Assembly (NCBI GenBank): GCA_018222695.1
Contig: JAAEZV010000050.1
Span: forward strand, 1 to 6,710
DNA from: Gammaproteobacteria bacterium
GTDB lineage: Bacteria; Pseudomonadota; Gammaproteobacteria; Pseudomonadales; Halieaceae
DNA length: 6,710 bases
Direction of reading: 5' to 3'
Shown: positions 5,465-6,710 of the stretch, in pieces
Layout: every line of letters begins with the position of its first letter
Numbering within the stretch: position 1 is the stretch's first letter
The notes under the pieces: generated by a model
The model's input: the letters and a program-made list of their open reading frames with translations, nothing else
Told to the model about the DNA's origin: nothing
Databases searched by the model: none
Program-made: the position numbers and the translations under genes

Positions 5465-5872
5465 ATGAGTGACCAGCATTTTGAGGACCAACAGGGCATT
5501 CGCGCTTTGCTGGAGCGGTATTGTGAGGGCGTGAATCAGCGAGACGCGGAAGTGTGGGGATCCACATGGGCGGAAGATGCCGTGTGGGAACTGCCGCACC
5601 TCGACATGGAGGGTCTTCAGGGTCGTGAAACCATTGTGGGCGCATGGCTTGAGGCTATGAAAATGTTTCCCTTTGTGAACATGATGGCGATGCCCGGCGT
5701 GATTACCGTCGACGGAGAGCGCGCCACTATGCGCAGCTATACCGACGAAGTGGCAGTGATGCAGGACGGCACCGAGTTACGGCCCCGGGGTCAGTACGAT
5801 GATGAGTGCGTCAAGGTCGAGGGCGAGTGGAAGTTCAGTCGCCGTGTGTTCAAGGTGTTGCACGGCGAGTAA
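5465..5872 (+). CDS. SnoaL-like / NTF2-fold protein, SnoaL_4 type
   Basis: This 135-residue protein has the SnoaL_4-type layout. An N-terminal helix 'IRALLERYCEGVNQRD' (12-27) comes first, then 'WAEDAVWELP' (35-44), the G-R-E-T-I helix start (53-57), and a terminal sheet ending in 'GEWKFSRRVFK' (120-130). The fold group includes the dehydrochlorinase LinA, the bile acid 7-alpha-dehydratase BaiE and many unassigned proteins. Where LinA has its catalytic Asp25, this protein has N24, and I do not see a matching His73 or Arg129, so LinA-like chemistry is not supported. Its charged pocket could still serve another elimination, isomerisation or binding role. It follows the SDR by 48 bases with GGGGAG 8 bases before its ATG, so it is very likely co-transcribed with the SDR. 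It is not a close copy of the SnoaL protein at the left of the window. Confidence 0.88.
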   Translation: MSDQHFEDQQGIRALLERYCEGVNQRDAEVWGSTWAEDAVWELPHLDMEGLQGRETIVGAWLEAMKMFPFVNMMAMPGVITVDGERATMRSYTDEVAVMQDGTELRPRGQYDDECVKVEGEWKFSRRVFKVLHGE

Positions 5873-5879
5873 AGCGACT

Positions 5880-5898
5880 CGGGCGTCTCAGACGCCCG
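5880..5898. terminator. Hairpin at the convergent end, overlapping the second SDR stop codon
   Basis: CGGGCGTC (5880-5887) and GACGCCCG (5891-5898) form a perfect 8-bp GC-rich stem. The three loop bases, 5888-5890, are the TGA stop of the minus-strand SDR. The plus-strand SnoaL gene ends at 5872, so the hairpin lies at the meeting point of two units. Neither side has a clear T-run, so this is not a textbook intrinsic terminator. It may act as a weak terminator, a 3' stabilising structure, or slow ribosomes at the stop codon. Confidence 0.45.
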
Positions 5899-6670
5899 GC
5901 AGTCCGGCGGTGGAGCCGCCATCTATGACGATCTCTGAGCCCGTCACAAACCGCGCGTCTTCAGAGGCTAGGTAAATCACCAGCGACACAATTTCTTCCA
6001 TGCTGCCCAGGCGACCCATCGGCGCAATACCCTCCAACATGCCTCTGGCGGCCGCGGGATCGGGCGCGCCATCGATAGCACCCTGAATCAAAGGTGTTTC
6101 AATGACTCCGGGGTGGATCGAGTTGCAGCGAATGCCGGTTTTGGTTTTTGCCAGGTGCACGGCTGTCGATTTGGCCAGCAGCCTCAGCGCGCCCTTGGTG
6201 GTCGAGTAGGTGACATCCCCCGCCAATGCGAGCATACCGTTAATCGAACTGTTCAAGATGATCGACCCGCCACTCTCATCAGGATTGGCCTTCATTAGCT
6301 CGATGCTCGCTTTGATCGCGAGCATCATGCCGGTCAGATTAATGTCCACAAGGTTCTTCCAGGCGTCGACTTCGACCGTTTCAATGTCACTATCGCCCGC
6401 ATTGGTGCCGGCGTTGGAGAATGTAACGTCCAACCGCCCATGCTGGTCTCTGATGGCGGCCTTGACCGCTTCCCAGCCCTCAACGTCCTGCACCGCGTGC
6501 TGGATGAACGTTGCGCCGGTATCGCTGGCGATCTGATTGCCGGCCTCGATGTTGTTACCGGTAAAGACGACCTTCGCACCCTCGCGGGTCATCCCCTCTA
6601 CAGCCGCCTTGCCGATACCGTTGGTGCCGCCGGTGATGAGGGCAACTTTTTTCTGCAACCTGTTACTCAC
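5888..6670 (-). CDS. Short-chain dehydrogenase/reductase (SDR), classical type, GTG start
   Basis: This 260-residue protein is a complete classical SDR. T13-G-G-T-N-G18-I-G20 is the standard nucleotide-binding motif. D62 is the adenine contact, S85-N-A-G88 replaces the usual N-N-A-G, and the catalytic set N111, S142, Y155 and K159 is spaced correctly. P187-G188 with T192 marks the substrate loop and 'VIDGG' the C-terminal strand. The end of the second strand reads T37-G38-N39-N40, lacking the Asp that marks NAD preference, so the cofactor is uncertain. It differs clearly from the other SDR in the glycine loop and the SNAG motif, so it is not a recent duplicate. It probably oxidises or reduces a different hydroxyl/ketone of the same substrate class. 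It is convergent with the TetR-SDR-SnoaL unit and is the first or only gene of its own leftward transcript within this window. Confidence 0.95.
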   Translation of the reverse strand: MSNRLQKKVALITGGTNGIGKAAVEGMTREGAKVVFTGNNIEAGNQIASDTGATFIQHAVQDVEGWEAVKAAIRDQHGRLDVTFSNAGTNAGDSDIETVEVDAWKNLVDINLTGMMLAIKASIELMKANPDESGGSIILNSSINGMLALAGDVTYSTTKGALRLLAKSTAVHLAKTKTGIRCNSIHPGVIETPLIQGAIDGAPDPAAARGMLEGIAPMGRLGSMEEIVSLVIYLASEDARFVTGSEIVIDGGSTAGLPGV

Positions 6671-6677
6671 TGATACT

Positions 6678-6683
6678 CTCCTT
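6678..6683 (-). promoter_or_regulatory. Strong ribosome binding site supporting the GTG start of the second SDR
   Basis: On the minus strand AAGGAG stands 7 bases before GTG 6670, an ideal Shine-Dalgarno match and spacing. Translation from this GTG gives MSNRLQKKVALITGG, which places the Rossmann motif at the normal distance from the N-terminus. The remaining bases to 6710 show no promoter I can support. Confidence 0.8.
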
Positions 6684-6710
6684 CAGCCTGACTCGCGGGG
6701 GTTAGTGGGA

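Noticed and set aside
5465..5872. LinA-type dehydrochlorinase or dehydratase assignment for the second SnoaL protein
   Set aside because: The fold fits, but the LinA catalytic Asp is Asn24 here and the His and Arg partners are not visible at the aligned positions.
1..6710. Mobile element, CRISPR array, tRNA or attachment site
   Set aside because: No transposase or integrase frame, regularly spaced repeats, cloverleaf or flanking direct repeats were seen on either strand.

Overview
The window looks like part of a catabolic gene island from a GC-rich Gram-negative bacterium. A proteobacterium is most likely, perhaps a marine gammaproteobacterium or a sphingomonad-like degrader. That placement is inferred from gene content and Shine-Dalgarno-led compact operons, not from a marker gene. 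I see no rRNA, tRNA, CRISPR array, transposase or phage gene.

Layout from left to right: (i) 1-96 is the 3' end of a plus-strand gene whose last 31 residues resemble an acyl-CoA dehydrogenase C-terminus. (ii) 189-590 (+) is a small SnoaL/NTF2-fold protein. (iii) 606-640 is a strong symmetric hairpin terminator shared by two convergent units. (iv) 665-3664 (-) is a three-gene operon, transcribed DUF35/OB-fold protein, then thiolase-like protein, then Rieske oxygenase alpha subunit. (v) 3665-3863 is a divergent control region. (vi) 3864-5872 (+) holds a TetR-family regulator, a short-chain dehydrogenase/reductase (SDR) and a second SnoaL-like protein. Both gaps in this unit carry clear dyad symmetries. 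(vii) 5888-6670 (-) is a second SDR with a GTG start, convergent with the preceding unit and ending in a short hairpin.

How the genes may work together (inference): the set of acyl-CoA dehydrogenase, Rieske oxygenase, thiolase-like/DUF35 pair, two SDRs and two SnoaL-fold proteins is what is seen in CoA-dependent breakdown of polycyclic or alicyclic compounds such as steroids, bile acids or terpenoids. The thiolase-like protein keeps one cysteine but has lost the other usual thiolase catalytic groups. Together with its overlapping DUF35 gene, this makes a carbon-carbon lyase (retro-aldolase, as in the steroid side-chain Ltp2-DUF35 complexes) a reasonable alternative to a true thiolase. The TetR regulator sits at the divergent junction and probably controls both flanking units. 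No ferredoxin, reductase or classical oxygenase beta subunit is encoded here. The substrate cannot be read from the sequence.
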